Source of the DNA: an uncultured Kangiella sp.
Lineage (GTDB): Bacteria > Pseudomonadota > Gammaproteobacteria > Enterobacterales > DSM-103792
Direction: 5' to 3'
Length of the DNA stretch: 8,376 nucleotides
NCBI GenBank assembly: GCA_946480585.1
Contig: CAMLKQ010000086.1
Span: 1 to 8,376, forward strand
Made by a program: the position numbers and the translations under genes. The notes under the pieces were generated by a model. That model was not told where the DNA came from. It did no database searches and saw nothing but the letters and a program-made list of their open reading frames with translations. Shown here one piece after another: positions 1 through 7,033 of the stretch (position 1 is the first letter of the stretch; every line of letters begins with the position of its first letter).

Positions 1-260
1 GCGTCGATCGGCATGACCGAGACGCCCTGATCCGGGCTGACCATATTGGCGCCGATCTGGCCATCGGCACGGGTGAACAGCTCAATGCCGGCGGTCAGCG
101 TCGGACCGTCCGGGATTTGCAGATTGCCAAGCCACTTTCCCTGTAAATCAGCAAGTTGAGTTTCTTTCTTAAGGTGGGATGTCGGCTCCGACATCTGTGC
201 TGCCTGCACGGCAGGCGACAACAACATGGCGACAGACAGCGCCAACACAGCGGCCTTCAT
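1..260 (-). CDS. Secreted hydrolase-like protein, N-terminal part (cut by window edge)
   Basis: The reverse strand reads open from an ATG at 260 to the window edge, giving 86 residues with no stop. Residues 1-20 form a signal peptide (Lys2, then a hydrophobic run ending VQA; likely cleavage after Ala20), so the protein is exported. Residues 40-86 hold GKW at 41-43, a Pro-Gly-type turn (IPDGPTL), and SPDQG at 75-79 followed by MP at 83-84. From memory, this pattern resembles the short beta-rich leading domain found ahead of secreted alpha/beta hydrolases and beta-lactamase-like serine hydrolases (WxGxL ... SPDQG ... IP). The catalytic part lies outside the window, so the enzyme class is an inference. 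GAGGAG lies 7 bases before the ATG and supports this start. The upstream gene (410-709) has the same orientation but is 149 bases away. Confidence 0.72.
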   Translation of the reverse strand, partial: MKAAVLALSVAMLLSPAVQAAQMSEPTSHLKKETQLADLQGKWLGNLQIPDGPTLTAGIELFTRADGQIGANMVSPDQGVSVMPID

Positions 261-267
261 GGCAGGT

Positions 268-273
268 CTCCTC
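268..273 (-). promoter_or_regulatory. Ribosome binding site of the secreted hydrolase-like gene
   Basis: CTCCTC on the plus strand reads GAGGAG on the minus strand, 7 bases before the ATG at 260. It fixes the start of a gene that is otherwise cut off by the window edge. Confidence 0.75.
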
Positions 274-280
274 ATTCCGA

Positions 281-295
281 TCGCCAACCTGGCGA
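281..295. repeat. Short hairpin just upstream of the hydrolase ribosome binding site
   Basis: TCGCCA-ACC-TGGCGA is a perfect 6-bp stem with a 3-base loop. On the minus strand it ends 7 bases before the GAGGAG of the hydrolase-like gene, so it would lie in the 5' untranslated RNA. A role in translation control is possible but not shown. Confidence 0.5.
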
Positions 296-326
296 CCGTC
301 TGGGAGGCATTTCGCCAAAAGGTTTG

Positions 327-343
327 AATGGCCTCCAGCCATT
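327..343. repeat. Inverted repeat AATGGC / GCCATT
   Basis: This is a perfect 6-bp stem with a 5-base loop (CTCCA). Read on the minus strand, a short T run follows only after about 7 bases, so it is at best a weak terminator for the Cdd1-family gene. Its place between two same-strand genes fits either a terminator or a leader structure of the next gene. Confidence 0.45.
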
Positions 344-349
344 AAGTGT

Positions 350-384
350 AATGGTGTGTTATTGATGTAACACAGCCAACCATT
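350..384. repeat. Nested inverted repeat, possible operator or hairpin
   Basis: Outer arms AATGGT (350-355) and ACCATT (379-384) flank inner arms GTGTTA (356-361) and TAACAC (368-373) around a 6-base centre. The left arms are contiguous; the right arms are split by 5 bases. The inner TGTTA-N6-TAACA form looks like a symmetric repressor site (TetR- or LacI-type spacing). It lies about 95-125 bases upstream of the hydrolase-like start codon. No regulator gene is visible in the window, and a purely structural role is equally possible. Confidence 0.45.
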
Positions 385-409
385 TCGGCTTGCCGGGCTA
401 TAGCCGGGG

Positions 410-709
410 TCATTTCTCCGGCCGTCGTTGCGCCAGCGTTGCCTTGCGCTCCTCGGTGTAATGCCACCAGGGCGTCGGCGGCGCACCTTCCATGAACCGG
501 ACGGCCGCAATAAAGGTATCAATGACACAGGGGTCGTGGCGGACACCGGTCCGCTCGCAGAGCCTGTCGTAAAGTGAATACGGATTCTGGCCGCGCAGCT
601 GCTCCGGTTTCCCGATGCCACACCGCTGCAAATCCGCTGCCAACGCCGGCCCGATATTCGGGATCTGTTGCAAGTGGCTGGCCTGTGCGGCTGAACTGAC
701 TTTCTTCAT
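410..709 (-). CDS. Helix-hairpin-helix protein, Cdd1 ('pathogenicity locus') family
   Basis: This is a 99-residue soluble protein. A helix-hairpin-helix segment (LQQIPNIGPALAADLQRCGI, about residues 13-32) is followed by the family's conserved block: NPYSLYDRLCERTG at 42-55, then HDPCVIDTFIAAVRFMEG at 58-75, then PWWHYTEERK at 80-89. This matches the Cdd1 family (Pfam PF11731), often labelled 'pathogenicity locus' or 'mitomycin resistance protein' although no biochemical role is firmly established. The HhH fold suggests contact with nucleic acid; Cys51 and Cys61 sit in the conserved block. The ATG at 709 was chosen because AGGAG lies 7 bases upstream. A GTG at 736 is in frame but would put that ribosome binding site inside the gene. 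It is transcribed away from trxB and is probably monocistronic. Confidence 0.85.
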   Translation of the reverse strand: MKKVSSAAQASHLQQIPNIGPALAADLQRCGIGKPEQLRGQNPYSLYDRLCERTGVRHDPCVIDTFIAAVRFMEGAPPTPWWHYTEERKATLAQRRPEK

Positions 710-716
710 GACCCGA

Positions 717-721
717 CTCCT
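717..721 (-). promoter_or_regulatory. Ribosome binding site deciding the start of the Cdd1-family gene
   Basis: CTCCT on the plus strand reads AGGAG on the minus strand, 7 bases before the ATG at 709. It favours this start over the GTG at 736. Confidence 0.75.
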
Positions 722-860
722 GTTTGCCCGCGACACAAGCGCCCCGCTGACATGGCTAAATCGTAATCAACTGCGCGGTCTGCGGAAAGCGAATGCCGGA
801 GCCTGTTGCAAGGCAGCACCTATCGCAAGGATTGATGTGGCGCGGCACGAGCGGACTTGA

Positions 861-1889
<1,029 letters not shown>

Positions 1890-1896
1890 TGACAGC

Positions 1897-1928
1897 AAAA
1901 ACAAAGGCCCGAACGGGCCTTTGTTTTT
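1897..1928 (+). terminator. Strong intrinsic terminator of trxB
   Basis: A perfect 14-bp stem (left arm 1897-1910, right arm 1915-1928) closes on a GAAC loop. The GGCCC/GGGCC core is flanked by A-rich and T-rich arms, so the right arm itself supplies the U-tract (TTTGTTTTT). It begins 7 bases after the trxB stop. The symmetry means it could also stop transcription from the other direction. Confidence 0.93.
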
Positions 1929-2039
1929 GGTCTATTGGTTCTGCTCAAGCGTCAACAGCGTGACCACCATGCACAGGCAAAACCATTCAGCCGATTCGCG
2001 CGCACCGTGCTTGCGCACCAGCGGCCTCCGAGCGGACTC

Positions 2040-2756
2040 ATGAAGCTACCGATACTGCGCGCCGGTATCGCATTGCCGGCAGCGGAGACCGCCTTGCGCG
2101 ATCCAAACGGCCTGCTCGCCATCGGCGGCGAGCTGTCGGTCGAGCGGCTGACCGAGGCCTATCGCAACGGGATTTTTCCGTGGTTTTCCGACGGCGATCC
2201 GATTCTGTGGTGGTCACCCGATCCGCGCGCGGTTTTCCTGCTGGACCGGATGGCGCCGCCCGCCTCACTGCGCAAGTTTGTTCGCAAATGCCGGTGGCAG
2301 TTGTCGGTGGATACCGCGTTTGCCGATGTCATTCGGGCCTGCGCTGACAGCCCGCGTCCGGGTCAGGATGGCACCTGGATCACTGATGACATGATCGCCG
2401 CCTATATCCGACTGCATCAGCACGGTCTGGCACATAGCGTCGAGGTCTGGGACGACGGCGAACTCATCGGCGGCATTTACGGCATTGCGATCGGCCGGTT
2501 GTTTTTCGGTGAGTCCATGTTCAGCCGGCGCAGCAATGCCTCGAAAATCGCGCTGTTCGCACTGGCGCGGCATCTGCGCGAGCACGGTTACCTGATGCTG
2601 GATTCGCAAGTGCCTAACCCGCATACGGTTGCGCTAGGCGCAGCGGCGATGCCACGCCGACAGTTTCTCGAATTGCTGCGCCGCCACATCGACGAAGCGC
2701 CGCCGGGTCTGCCCTGGCGACCCGGTCCGCTGCCAGACGCCTGCACGCTGGCCTGA
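2040..2756 (+). CDS. aat: Leucyl/phenylalanyl-tRNA--protein transferase
   Basis: Aat moves Leu or Phe from aminoacyl-tRNA to the N-terminal Arg or Lys of proteins (EC 2.3.2.6), making a primary N-degron read by ClpS and degraded by ClpAP. At 238 residues it is close to E. coli Aat (234). Conserved blocks: DPNGLLAIGGELS at 21-33, GIFPWF at 44-49, DPILWWSPDPRAVF at 53-66, GTWIT at 111-115, AHSVEVW at 131-137, and GESMFSR at 157-163. Glu158 and Asp188 (in LDSQV) align with the E. coli active-site residues Glu156 and Asp186, and Gln190 follows. The ATG at 2040 gives the normal N-terminus. An upstream TTG at 1935 would add 35 residues unlike the family and start right after the trxB terminator. 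No strong ribosome binding site is visible. aat is usually followed directly by bpt; here a foreign operon intervenes. Confidence 0.97.
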   Translation: MKLPILRAGIALPAAETALRDPNGLLAIGGELSVERLTEAYRNGIFPWFSDGDPILWWSPDPRAVFLLDRMAPPASLRKFVRKCRWQLSVDTAFADVIRACADSPRPGQDGTWITDDMIAAYIRLHQHGLAHSVEVWDDGELIGGIYGIAIGRLFFGESMFSRRSNASKIALFALARHLREHGYLMLDSQVPNPHTVALGAAAMPRRQFLELLRRHIDEAPPGLPWRPGPLPDACTLA

Positions 2757-2771
2757 TCCAGCGCCGACGCG

Positions 2772-2799
2772 TGGACGCAAGGACCTTGCGGTCTATACT
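2772..2799 (+). promoter_or_regulatory. Candidate sigma-70 promoter of the porin/PBP/diguanylate cyclase operon
   Basis: A -10 of TATACT (2794-2799, five of six) stands 16 bases after TGGACG (2772-2777, four of six to TTGACA). The near-palindrome GCAAGG-A-CCTTGC (2777-2789) lies in the spacer and could be an operator. Transcription would begin near 2806 and leave an untranslated leader of about 88 bases. No terminator is seen after aat, so read-through from aat is also possible. Confidence 0.42.
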
Positions 2800-2810
2800 T
2801 CGCACTATCA

Positions 2811-2866
2811 GGTGTCTCGCTTCCGGCCAGTCGTGGCCGCTCAAGACACCGGATCACCGTGACACC
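2811..2866 (+). promoter_or_regulatory. Structured 5' leader of the three-gene operon
   Basis: Outer arms GGTGTCT (2811-2817) and AGACACC (2844-2850) enclose an inner hairpin CGGCCA-GTCG-TGGCCG (2824-2839). A second copy of GACACCG follows (2861-2867, repeating 2845-2851), so the left arm GGTGTC could pair with either copy. This lies between the candidate promoter and the start codon at 2894. It does not match a riboswitch class I recognise, and no U-tract follows, so it is not a terminator in this form. Confidence 0.5.
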
Positions 2867-2893
2867 GCTCTCTTTGCCAAGGGAAAACGCGCA

Positions 2894-4141
2894 ATGTCCG
2901 ATGTGCCGATGCATTGGCGTCCGCTCGCCGCCAGCCTGTTGCTGATCAGCAACCTTGTCAGCGCCGACGAGTCCCCCACGCTTCGCTTCTCCGGTTTTGC
3001 CACGCTGGCGGTAGTGCACAACGACAGTGACCAGCTCGGTTACCGCAGCAACAGCGGTCAGGATCTGTACACGCTCGACGGCGATTACGACACCCGCACC
3101 GACAGCCGGCTTGGGCTGCAATGGAACCTGCAATGGAAGCCGCAGTTCGATGCCGCCGTGCAGGTGGTGCTCGATCAAACCGCCCGCGATCACCACAGCG
3201 ATGCCCTCGATTGGGCATTTGTCCGTTGGCGACCGCAGGATGGCGATGAGTTTCGTCTCGGCCGGCTCGGATTCGACGTGTTCATGCTGTCGGATTATCG
3301 GCAGATTGGTTACACCTATCCGTGGGTGCGTCCACCACTCGACTTCTACGGCCTGATTGCCCTGCACAGTATCGATGGTCTGGATTACCAGCATCGGTTC
3401 GATGGTGACAGCAGCACGCTGTTCGCCAAGATTTTTGTCGGTCAGTCGCACTATCATGCGCCACTGCGCAGCGGGGATTTCAGCCTCGATCTGGAGCCGA
3501 TTTTCGGTTTCACGCTGCTGTTCGAACAGGACGAGTGGAAGGCGCGTTTCAGTCAGACCCAGTTGCGGTTTGCCAGCGAGGCTGAAACCCTGCCACTGAT
3601 CGATGCGTTGCAGAACGCAGCGCCGCTCTGGCCCGAGGCCGATGCGCTGGCGGATGAGCTGCACGTTGAAGACAGCGACTATCGCTACCGTGCGCTTGGC
3701 TTGAGCTATGACGACAACAACTGGTTAGTGCAAACCGAGCTCGCCGATGTCAAAGGTGAGCGCGATTTGTTGCCGAGCGGCAAACAGGCCTACGTTTCAC
3801 TGGCCCGCCGCATTGACACGCTGACGCCTTATCTGCTGTTTGGCTGGGCCCGACCCGATAACAGCGCGGTGCGCGCCGATCTGCCTGCCACCTTGCCGCC
3901 GGTATTGTTGCCCGCCTTTACCCTGTTGCGCGACCAAACTGTTGCCTTGCTCAATCGCACCCGCGTCGATCAGGACAGCATCGGGATCGGCCTGCGCTGG
4001 GATTTTCGCAGCCGCATGGCGCTCAAGCTGCAATGCGATCGCTTCCGCGTGCATGAAGAGGGCAGCGGGCTCTGGCATCCGGATTACGCGACACCTGACA
4101 CGACAACCGTGGTCAGTGTCGCGCTGGATCTGCTGTTTTGA
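2894..4141 (+). CDS. Outer-membrane beta-barrel (porin-like) protein
   Basis: This is a 415-residue exported protein. Residues 7-24 form a signal peptide core (HWRPLAASLLLISNLVSA, likely cut before Asp25). The mature part begins LRFSGFATLAVVHND, a first-strand pattern typical of trimeric or DcaP-like porins, and goes on with alternating strands rich in aromatic and acidic residues (LGLQWNLQWKPQ, LDWAFVRWRP, FRLGRLGFDVFMLSD, DSIGIGLRWDF). The chain ends LDLLF, with the terminal Phe that is the recognition signal for barrel insertion. There are no lipobox or TonB-box features. The substrate cannot be read, and I cannot name the exact family. The ATG at 2894 was chosen because AAGGG lies about 10 bases upstream; an ATG at 2909 is also in frame. 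The next gene follows within 11 bases, and the two downstream partners are a periplasmic binding-like protein and a sensory diguanylate cyclase, suggesting a role in signal entry or sensing. Confidence 0.8.
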   Translation: MSDVPMHWRPLAASLLLISNLVSADESPTLRFSGFATLAVVHNDSDQLGYRSNSGQDLYTLDGDYDTRTDSRLGLQWNLQWKPQFDAAVQVVLDQTARDHHSDALDWAFVRWRPQDGDEFRLGRLGFDVFMLSDYRQIGYTYPWVRPPLDFYGLIALHSIDGLDYQHRFDGDSSTLFAKIFVGQSHYHAPLRSGDFSLDLEPIFGFTLLFEQDEWKARFSQTQLRFASEAETLPLIDALQNAAPLWPEADALADELHVEDSDYRYRALGLSYDDNNWLVQTELADVKGERDLLPSGKQAYVSLARRIDTLTPYLLFGWARPDNSAVRADLPATLPPVLLPAFTLLRDQTVALLNRTRVDQDSIGIGLRWDFRSRMALKLQCDRFRVHEEGSGLWHPDYATPDTTTVVSVALDLLF

Positions 4142-4152
4142 CGGTGGCGGCG

Positions 4153-4590
4153 ATGAACCGGTCCGGTCGCCGACGTTGGCCGCTCCTGCTGCTGTGGCTG
4201 GCTGGCCTTTGCGCGGCATCGGTACGCGCCGAACTGCATGTTGTCGTGCATGCCAGCAACCCGGTCAACGCGCTCAGCAAGAAGCAGATTGTCGACATGT
4301 TCATGGGAAGGATCACGGTATTTCCAAACCAGAATGCCGTCACCGCCTTGGATCTGACGCCGGGCGATCCGCTACGCGCGCGTTTCTACTTGGCGCTGAC
4401 CGGAAAATCGGAAGCGCAGGTCGATGCCTATTGGGCAACGCTGATTTTCGCCGGCCGGATGACGCCACCAACCCAGTTGGAAAGCCAGGCACAACTGATT
4501 GAACGGATGAAGCAAAACCGTCATGCGATTGGCTACGTCGAATCGAGTGAGTTGCCTTCCCACCTCAAGAGTGTGCTGACCTTGCCATGA
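4153..4590 (+). CDS. Small periplasmic phosphate-binding-protein-like (PBP-like) protein
   Basis: This is a 145-residue protein. Arg6-Arg8 plus a hydrophobic run to Ala26 make a signal peptide (VRA before Glu27). Cys20 does not sit in a proper lipobox, since Leu precedes it. The mature part has the pattern of short PstS-like solute-binding domains: SNPVNALSKKQIVDMFMGR at about 35-53, FP at 57-58, DPLRARFYLALTGKS at 72-86, YWATLIFAGRMTPP at 93-106, and AIGYVES at 125-131. The full PstS fold is about twice as long, so this is the small stand-alone version often seen next to sensory proteins; whether it binds phosphate is unknown. The ATG at 4153 lies 11 bases after the porin stop. A TTG at 4138 overlaps that stop and a GTG at 4144 is also in frame. 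Its stop overlaps the next start (ATGA), a sign of coupled translation. Confidence 0.83.
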   Translation: MNRSGRRRWPLLLLWLAGLCAASVRAELHVVVHASNPVNALSKKQIVDMFMGRITVFPNQNAVTALDLTPGDPLRARFYLALTGKSEAQVDAYWATLIFAGRMTPPTQLESQAQLIERMKQNRHAIGYVESSELPSHLKSVLTLP

Positions 4591-6215
4591 CACCCGTTAA
4601 CTGGCGCAGCTTGCATTTCAAACTGGCAATCACCGTGGCTGCGGCGGCACTGGTCGTGGTGGCGCTGTCGGGTTATCTGTTTTATCAGCGGACCTACAAA
4701 GCCGCCATCGCCGATCACGAGCAAGCCGTTGCGCAACTGCTGGCGACCGTGGAAATGACGGCGGCGATCGCCGCCTATGTTGGCAACGCCCAGCTGGCCA
4801 GCGATGTGGTCGGCGGCCTCAGCAAGAACGACAGCGTCAGCATCGCCGAAATCACCCATGACAAAGGCACGCTGGCCCGCCGCAGTGCGGGCCAGACGTC
4901 CGACAACGGCCACTGGAAAACACGTGAACTGGTCGCACCGTTCTCTGAAACCGAAGTCATTGGCAGCCTGCGGGTCCAGCTCAACACCGACTGGATTCAG
5001 CAGCGGGCACAGCGAGCCGCGCTCGCCAATACCTCGTTGCTGATCGGCCAGATGCTGGCGGTTGCAGCGTTGATAGCGCTGACGGTGTACTGGATGCTGA
5101 GCCGGCCGCTGATGATTCTGTCTCACCGGCTGCACAAGATTGCGCCAGGCAGCGCCGAGCGCCTGAAAGTCCATCAGCGACACCAACGTGATGAGATTGG
5201 CATGCTGGTGCAGGACATCAACGGCCTGCTTGGCACGGTGGAATCCATGCTGCGCGACGAACGCGCATTGCGTCAGCAGGTGGAAGTGCTGGAACACCGG
5301 TTTCGCGGCATTTTTGAAGACAGCAGCGCCGGCATTTTTCTGCTCAATCCGTTTGGCAATTTGTTGACCGCCAATCCCGCCTTCTTCCGGCTGACCGGTC
5401 ACTCGGCACAAGAACAAGCCGAGCTGGAACGGCGCGATTGCATTCCGGCGGTATTTCTCGACGCCGATCAGGTGCGCAGCCTGATCACGCAAGCGCAGAC
5501 CAGTAAACGCCCTTGCTCAGCCGATCTGCGTTTGGCGCAGCACACCGATGCCGAACCGAAATGGGTGCACTGCCTGTTTTCACCCGGCCACGATGACAGC
5601 ACGCAAGCGGTGGTCGAAGGCGTGCTGTACGACATCACAGCGCGCAAACTCGCGGAAGCCGCTACCCGCGAACAGGCAGAGCGCGATGCGCTGACAGGTT
5701 TGTTCAACCGGCAGGCGGTGGACAGCCTCAGCGAACACCTGCGGCTGGAGGTTGATCAGCAGCAGTCGGGGCTGATCGTCATGATGGTGGATCTGGATCG
5801 ATTCAAATACATCAACGACAGCTATGGCCACGATGCCGGCGATGAGGTGCTGAAAACGGTTGCCGATCGCCTGCGCCGCTCGGTACGCGACAGCGACATT
5901 GTCGCGCGCCTTGGTGGTGATGAATTCCTGTTGCTTCTGCCGCACACGGTACAGCTCGAAGCGGCGCAACGCATTGCCAGCCAGCTGGTGCACAGTATCG
6001 GTGAGCCAATTGCATTGCCGGACGGCCATCGCGAACGGATCGGCGTCAGCATCGGCATTGCCGCCTACCCCCGGCACGGCAGCGATCTGCATCTGGTGCG
6101 CAAACACGCCGACGCCGCGCTGTACGAAGTCAAACGGCAAGGCCGCAACGGTTACGCCATCCGCACCGATGGCGGTGGCCACGCGGCCCAGTTGTTCGGC
6201 GACGCCGTACAATAA
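4587..6215 (+). CDS. Membrane diguanylate cyclase: periplasmic sensor, HAMP, PAS, GGDEF
   Basis: This is a 542-residue inner-membrane enzyme making cyclic di-GMP from two GTP (EC 2.7.7.65). Membrane segment 1 spans about 11-33. A periplasmic domain (34-146) resembles CHASE8-type sensors, with the run TAAIAAYVGNAQLASDVVGGL. Membrane segment 2 spans about 148-171. A HAMP linker follows (172-225, with SRPL and RDEIGML), then a coiled stretch, a PAS domain (about 236-350, FEDSSAGIFLLNPFGNLLTANPAF), and the cyclase domain (362-528). There, ERDALTGLFNR, VDLDRFKYIND and YGHDAGDEVL precede the active-site GGDEF at 443-447. The product-binding inhibitory site RxxD (Arg434-Asp437) is intact, so feedback inhibition is expected. 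No EAL domain is present. The start is fixed by the ATGA overlap with the PBP-like gene. The 32-base gap to bpt has no terminator, so bpt may be transcribed along with it. Confidence 0.95.
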   Translation: MTPVNWRSLHFKLAITVAAAALVVVALSGYLFYQRTYKAAIADHEQAVAQLLATVEMTAAIAAYVGNAQLASDVVGGLSKNDSVSIAEITHDKGTLARRSAGQTSDNGHWKTRELVAPFSETEVIGSLRVQLNTDWIQQRAQRAALANTSLLIGQMLAVAALIALTVYWMLSRPLMILSHRLHKIAPGSAERLKVHQRHQRDEIGMLVQDINGLLGTVESMLRDERALRQQVEVLEHRFRGIFEDSSAGIFLLNPFGNLLTANPAFFRLTGHSAQEQAELERRDCIPAVFLDADQVRSLITQAQTSKRPCSADLRLAQHTDAEPKWVHCLFSPGHDDSTQAVVEGVLYDITARKLAEAATREQAERDALTGLFNRQAVDSLSEHLRLEVDQQQSGLIVMMVDLDRFKYINDSYGHDAGDEVLKTVADRLRRSVRDSDIVARLGGDEFLLLLPHTVQLEAAQRIASQLVHSIGEPIALPDGHRERIGVSIGIAAYPRHGSDLHLVRKHADAALYEVKRQGRNGYAIRTDGGGHAAQLFGDAVQ

Positions 6216-6247
6216 GCCGGCCACACCCGGAAGCATCGCCCCATACC

Positions 6248-6964
6248 ATGACAGCCCCTGCCGATTTGCGCATACCGCTATTCCTGACGCCAGAGTTGCC
6301 ATGCAACTACCTGCCGGGGCGACTGGCGCGGACGGCCTTTGTCGGCAGTGAGATACCGATGACAGCGAGCTTGTACGCCGCACTGATGCGCCAAGGCTTT
6401 CGCCGCAGCGGTCAGCATGTCTACCGGCCGCATTGTGACGGCTGTCAGGCCTGTATACCGGTCCGGATCCCGGTGGCGCAGTTCCAGCCGTCCCGCAGCC
6501 AGCGCCGCAACCGGCAGCGAAACCGTGACCTTGAGGTGGGCTGGGAAGCCCCGATACTGACCGAGCGGCACTTTGACCTGTACGAGCGTTACATCAGCGG
6601 CCGGCACCAAGATGGCGAGATGTACCCGCCCGACCGCGATCAGGCCGCGCAATTTCTGCTGGCCGACTGGGCGGCCACCCGGTTGCTGACGCTCAGCCAG
6701 GCCGACCGGCTGCTGGCGGTGCTGGTTACCGATCTGGCGGATGACGGGCTGTCGGCGGTGTATTCGTTCTTCGACCCGGACGAAAGCCAGCGCGGTCTTG
6801 GCGTCTATGCCATCCAGGCCCTGATCGACAAGGCCGCCCGTGTCGGCCTGCCCTATGTCTATCTTGGCTACTATGTCGCCGACTGCCGCAAAATGAACTA
6901 CAAGGCCGAGTACCGGCCGCTGGAACAGTTTGTTGCCGGCCGCTGGCTACCGTTTCAAAGCTGA
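6248..6964 (+). CDS. bpt: Aspartate/glutamate leucyltransferase (Bpt, bacterial ATE homologue)
   Basis: Bpt transfers Leu from Leu-tRNA to proteins with N-terminal Asp or Glu (EC 2.3.2.29), creating N-degrons for ClpS-ClpAP. At 238 residues it is normal in length for the family. The N-terminal ATE domain shows CNYLPGRLARTAFV (Cys19) and the cysteine motif CDGCQAC (Cys63, Cys66, Cys69) followed by IPVRIPV, with an Arg-rich run SRSQRRNRQRNRDL at 82-95. The C-terminal GNAT-like domain shows YERYISGRH (112-120), LSAVYSFFDP (168-177), GLGVYAIQ (183-190) and YVYLGYYVADCRKMNYKAEYRPLE (203-226). The ATG at 6248 matches the family N-terminus, but its ribosome binding site is weak (GGAAG, 14 bases away). 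aat, its usual neighbour, lies 3.5 kb upstream beyond the inserted operon; infA follows after 69 bases. Confidence 0.96.
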   Translation: MTAPADLRIPLFLTPELPCNYLPGRLARTAFVGSEIPMTASLYAALMRQGFRRSGQHVYRPHCDGCQACIPVRIPVAQFQPSRSQRRNRQRNRDLEVGWEAPILTERHFDLYERYISGRHQDGEMYPPDRDQAAQFLLADWAATRLLTLSQADRLLAVLVTDLADDGLSAVYSFFDPDESQRGLGVYAIQALIDKAARVGLPYVYLGYYVADCRKMNYKAEYRPLEQFVAGRWLPFQS

Positions 6965-6973
6965 ATTGGCGGT

Positions 6974-7002
6974 TTTACAAGCAGACCGCTTTCGGGCATC
7001 AT
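6974..7002 (+). promoter_or_regulatory. Candidate sigma-70 promoter of infA
   Basis: TTTACA (6974-6979, one mismatch to TTGACA) is followed after exactly 17 bases by CATCAT (6997-7002, four of six). Transcription would start near 7009, leaving a leader of about 25 bases before infA. It lies wholly in the bpt-infA gap, which fits separate strong expression of infA. Confidence 0.55.
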
Positions 7003-7033
7003 AGCGCCCCTCTGAAAGCTGCCCAGATAGAGC

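Noticed and set aside
393..407. GGCTATAGCC palindrome after the Cdd1-family stop, as a terminator
   Set aside because: It has only a short palindromic core with a mismatch beyond it and no T run on either strand.
710..736. GTG start at 736 for the Cdd1-family gene
   Set aside because: The AGGAG at 717-721 lies inside this extension and is ideally spaced for the ATG at 709; the extra residues add no family pattern.
1935..2039. TTG start at 1935 giving Aat 35 extra residues
   Set aside because: It begins 6 bases after the trxB terminator, the added residues do not resemble the Aat N-terminus, and the ATG at 2040 gives the expected length.
2771..2893. GTG start at 2771 for the porin-like gene
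   Set aside because: It would put 41 residues before the signal peptide and overlap the likely promoter and leader.
2588..3664. 358-codon open frame on the minus strand, antisense to the porin-like gene
   Set aside because: It is a shadow of the plus-strand gene in GC-rich DNA; it has no recognisable domain or ribosome binding site, while the plus frame has a signal peptide, barrel strands and terminal Phe.
4533..5492. 319-codon minus-strand frame opposite the diguanylate cyclase
   Set aside because: It is composition-driven and lies opposite clear membrane, HAMP and PAS segments; its product resembles no family I know.
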